From an uncultured Clostridium sp. (GTDB taxonomy: Bacteria > Bacillota > Clostridia > Lachnospirales > Lachnospiraceae), in NCBI GenBank assembly GCA_958349075.1, contig CATWBR010000040.1, forward strand, positions 1 to 16,080: DNA of 16,080 nt, in the 5' to 3' direction. Under the pieces are notes generated by a model. It had not been told where the DNA came from. It searched no databases and saw only the letters and a program-made list of their open reading frames with translations. Each line of letters opens with the position of its first letter. The stretch's first letter is position 1. Below are positions 14,049-16,080 of this stretch, piece after piece. The position numbers and the translations under genes are program-made.

Positions 14049-16004
14049 TTACAGGGTCATCGCGGTAAAGTATCCATAATGAATCGCTTCAAGCAGTTTC
14101 GCCGGTTTTTTGCAGTCCCCAATCACATAACATTCGTCCGCGCAGTTCCGGAAACTGTCGGCCAAATCGGAGAGTGGTTCCATACCTGCGGCGTTAAGAA
14201 CCGTCTTTGCCGGATAGAATACCTTATTTCCGGCGCTGTCTGCTGCGTACACGCCGTCATCGGCAACCGAGGTGCACTTTATCTGCGTATTTAAATGAAT
14301 TTTTTCCTCCTTTTTAAGCTCGAGCATCAGGGCTCGCCAGTGGAGGAAGGGGGCGTCCGTCGCGGCCGCGTCTTTCATTTCCAGAATCGTTACGTCAAAG
14401 CCGTGTTTCCTGGCCAGAAGGAGACCCTCCTCACATCCGACAAGACCTCCGCCAATGATGACAACAGGCTCGGCAAGGGGCGTATCGGGTTCCAGGCGGG
14501 CGGCATTATGGACGAAGGGTTTGTCGATTCCCGGAATCGGCGGTACGGCCGGCTCTGCGCCGACGGCAATAATCACGGCTTCGGGTGATAGGGAAGACAC
14601 GAGCGCCGTCGTGGCGGCCGTATCGAGCAGCAGCCGTATGGGTCTTGCGTTTACACGGGTTATGAGAACCTGCTCCAGTTTTTCAATGTCTTTCTTGAAC
14701 TCGGGACGGGTGGCGTAATTCAGGGCGCCCCCGAGGCGGCTGCTTTTTTCAATCAGCGTGACGTCATGGCCGCGATCGGAGGCGACAACGGCGGCCTCCA
14801 TACCGGCCGGGCCTCCGCCGATAATTACTACCTTCTTGCGGGTATCCGCCTTTTTTGGCAGGCGTAATTCCAATTCTCGGCCGCAGAGCGGGTTGACCGT
14901 GCACCTGCTGACCCTTGTGGGATATTTGATATAGGGCACAAAGCTTCCGCTTAAGCAGTAATTACAGCGGATGCAGGGCGTGATGTCTTCCTCCTGGCCG
15001 GTTTTTGCCTTTACCGGAAAGTAGGGATCCGCTACGATACCTCTTGCCATGGCGACCATATCGGCTTTGCCGGAGCGGATAATTTCTTCCATTGCCCCGG
15101 GCTCGTCAAGTGCGCCTACGGTGACAACCGGAGTCAGGGTAACGGCTTTTTTAACGGCTTCGGCCAGATAGACGTTACACCCCCTCGGCAGGAAGGTGTT
15201 GGGGAACATCCTCTGGGCGGCGTCCTTGTCGTGAAAGCTGGTTGCGGAGACGTGTAGCAGATCCACTTTACCGTCCAGCATCCTGGCCAGTTCGACCGCT
15301 TCATCCACGGTAAAACCGCCGGGCATGAATTCATCTCCGCTTAATCGGAACTCTATTGGGAAATCCTTACCGCATTTTCTGCGGATATTTTCTATTACCA
15401 TGAATGAAATCCGGGCGCGGTTTTCCAGGCTCCCGCCGAAACGGTCGGTTCTCTGGTTATTTACAGGGGAAAGAAACTGCCCCAGAAGCCAGCCGTGGCC
15501 GCCGTGCACCATACACATGTCGACACCGCCCAGCTTAGCCATTTCGGCGGCATCACCGAATTTTTCAACAACATGCTCAATCATTGCCTCGTCCATCTCG
15601 GTAACAGGCCCGCCGTAGATGCAGTCGCCCGCGCTGGGGCCGTATACCACGCCGCCCGTATATTTGGGATGGGAACGTCTGCCTGCGTGTATCAGTTCAA
15701 TGGAAGCAACGGCGCCATGACGTTTTATCTCGTCCGTACAGTCAATCAGATAGGGCAGTATTTCCTCCGTATCGAGTGGAATCATACGCCCATGGGCCTT
15801 TCCTGTGGCGGAGTCTACCAGGCTTTCTCCGATTGTTACGATGCCGGCTCCGCCTTTGGCCCGCTCTCCGTAGAGTGCAATGTTGGCCGGGGTGAGATAG
15901 CCTTCCGGAGTCAAATCCGAGACACCCATGGGGGCGGTTTCAATCCTGTTGCGGATCGTAAGGGGGCCAATTTTAATTGGAGAAAATAAATGAGAGTAGT
16001 TCAT
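14049..16004 (-). CDS. FMN/FAD/4Fe-4S NADH:flavin ene-reductase (2,4-dienoyl-CoA reductase / BaiCD-BaiH type)
   Basis: This cytoplasmic three-cofactor enzyme (651 residues) reduces activated C=C bonds in relatives such as 2,4-dienoyl-CoA reductase, 2-enoate reductase and bile-acid BaiCD/BaiH. Residues 1-335 form an old-yellow-enzyme FMN barrel (LFSPIKIGPLTIRNRI start; HGGHGWLL at 167-174; RTDRFGGSLENRAR at 185-198; His258 in TSFHD). An iron-sulfur site follows: Cys344, Cys347, Cys350 and Cys368. The C-terminal half has two dinucleotide folds, IIGGGPAG (394-401) and IIGGGLVG (516-523). The position of the catalytic tyrosine of E. coli FadH appears to be Trp172. The start is preceded by GAAAGGA (16014-16020 on the complement). 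The substrate is unknown; the neighbouring regulators suggest detoxification or anaerobic respiration of an unsaturated acid. Confidence 0.93.
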   Translation of the reverse strand: MNYSHLFSPIKIGPLTIRNRIETAPMGVSDLTPEGYLTPANIALYGERAKGGAGIVTIGESLVDSATGKAHGRMIPLDTEEILPYLIDCTDEIKRHGAVASIELIHAGRRSHPKYTGGVVYGPSAGDCIYGGPVTEMDEAMIEHVVEKFGDAAEMAKLGGVDMCMVHGGHGWLLGQFLSPVNNQRTDRFGGSLENRARISFMVIENIRRKCGKDFPIEFRLSGDEFMPGGFTVDEAVELARMLDGKVDLLHVSATSFHDKDAAQRMFPNTFLPRGCNVYLAEAVKKAVTLTPVVTVGALDEPGAMEEIIRSGKADMVAMARGIVADPYFPVKAKTGQEEDITPCIRCNYCLSGSFVPYIKYPTRVSRCTVNPLCGRELELRLPKKADTRKKVVIIGGGPAGMEAAVVASDRGHDVTLIEKSSRLGGALNYATRPEFKKDIEKLEQVLITRVNARPIRLLLDTAATTALVSSLSPEAVIIAVGAEPAVPPIPGIDKPFVHNAARLEPDTPLAEPVVIIGGGLVGCEEGLLLARKHGFDVTILEMKDAAATDAPFLHWRALMLELKKEEKIHLNTQIKCTSVADDGVYAADSAGNKVFYPAKTVLNAAGMEPLSDLADSFRNCADECYVIGDCKKPAKLLEAIHYGYFTAMTL

Positions 16005-16080
16005 ATGGTTGAATCCTTTCTATGGTTTTTGCAGATTTTCTAAAGTTGCTGTCTGGTCCGGGAATGTTCTGCTGTATTAC
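16005..16080 (-). other. Upstream region of the ene-reductase gene, cut by the window edge
   Basis: This holds the ribosome binding site and 60 bases of leader. I see no convincing -35/-10 pair on the - strand; the promoter may lie beyond the window or the gene may follow another in an operon. Confidence 0.5.

Noticed and set aside
1..16080. CRISPR arrays, tRNA or rRNA genes, insertion sequences, toxin-antitoxin or phage genes
   Set aside because: None was found: no regularly spaced repeats, no cloverleaf, and no transposase, integrase or toxin-like product among the readable genes.

Overview
The window looks like chromosomal DNA of a gut-type Firmicute, most likely a Lachnospiraceae/Clostridium cluster XIVa relative. 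This is inferred from G+C near one half by eye, strong AGGAGG-type ribosome binding sites, sigma-A promoters, and an anaerobe-type iron-sulfur flavoprotein; no rRNA or marker gene confirms it. There are 13 credible protein genes, no RNA gene, no CRISPR array and no mobile element. No gene-free stretch exceeds 300 bases; the longest is the 234-base divergent region 11510-11743.

Region 1 (157-8680, + strand) is one seven-gene transcription unit. It encodes a complete oligopeptide/nickel-family ABC importer (lipoprotein binding protein, two permeases, two ATPases), followed by two metal-dependent hydrolases of the amidohydrolase superfamily: a phosphotriesterase-family protein and a YtcJ-type amidohydrolase. 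The order is unusual: binding protein, DppB-like permease, DppF-like ATPase, DppC-like permease, DppD-like ATPase. A long RNA hairpin lies between the binding-protein gene and the rest, and a strong terminator ends the unit at about 8724. The simplest reading is uptake of a small amide, ester or lactone compound and its hydrolysis in the cytoplasm.

Region 2 (8776-13373) is a divergent regulator/pathway module. On the - strand an FAD-dependent oxidoreductase is followed by an SLC13/DASS-family anion transporter. Facing them is a LysR-type regulator with a clear promoter, followed 22 bases later by a chloramphenicol-acetyltransferase-like enzyme. The shared intergenic region carries several AT-rich inverted repeats, candidate LysR sites. 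The likely theme is uptake and oxidation of an organic acid, but the substrate is not readable.

Region 3 (13370-16080) holds a marR gene whose promoter overlaps the stop codon of the acetyltransferase gene and has a palindromic operator at the start site. Convergent to it is a 651-residue flavin/Fe-S ene-reductase of the 2,4-dienoyl-CoA reductase/BaiCD/BaiH type. A long hairpin terminator separates the two.

As a whole the window is a catabolic or detoxification neighbourhood: two transport systems, two hydrolases, two flavoprotein redox enzymes, an acetyltransferase and two ligand-responsive regulators. No textbook defence or mobile system is visible. The most unexplained parts are the importer-plus-two-hydrolases operon and the FAD oxidoreductase/SLC13/LysR/acetyltransferase set.
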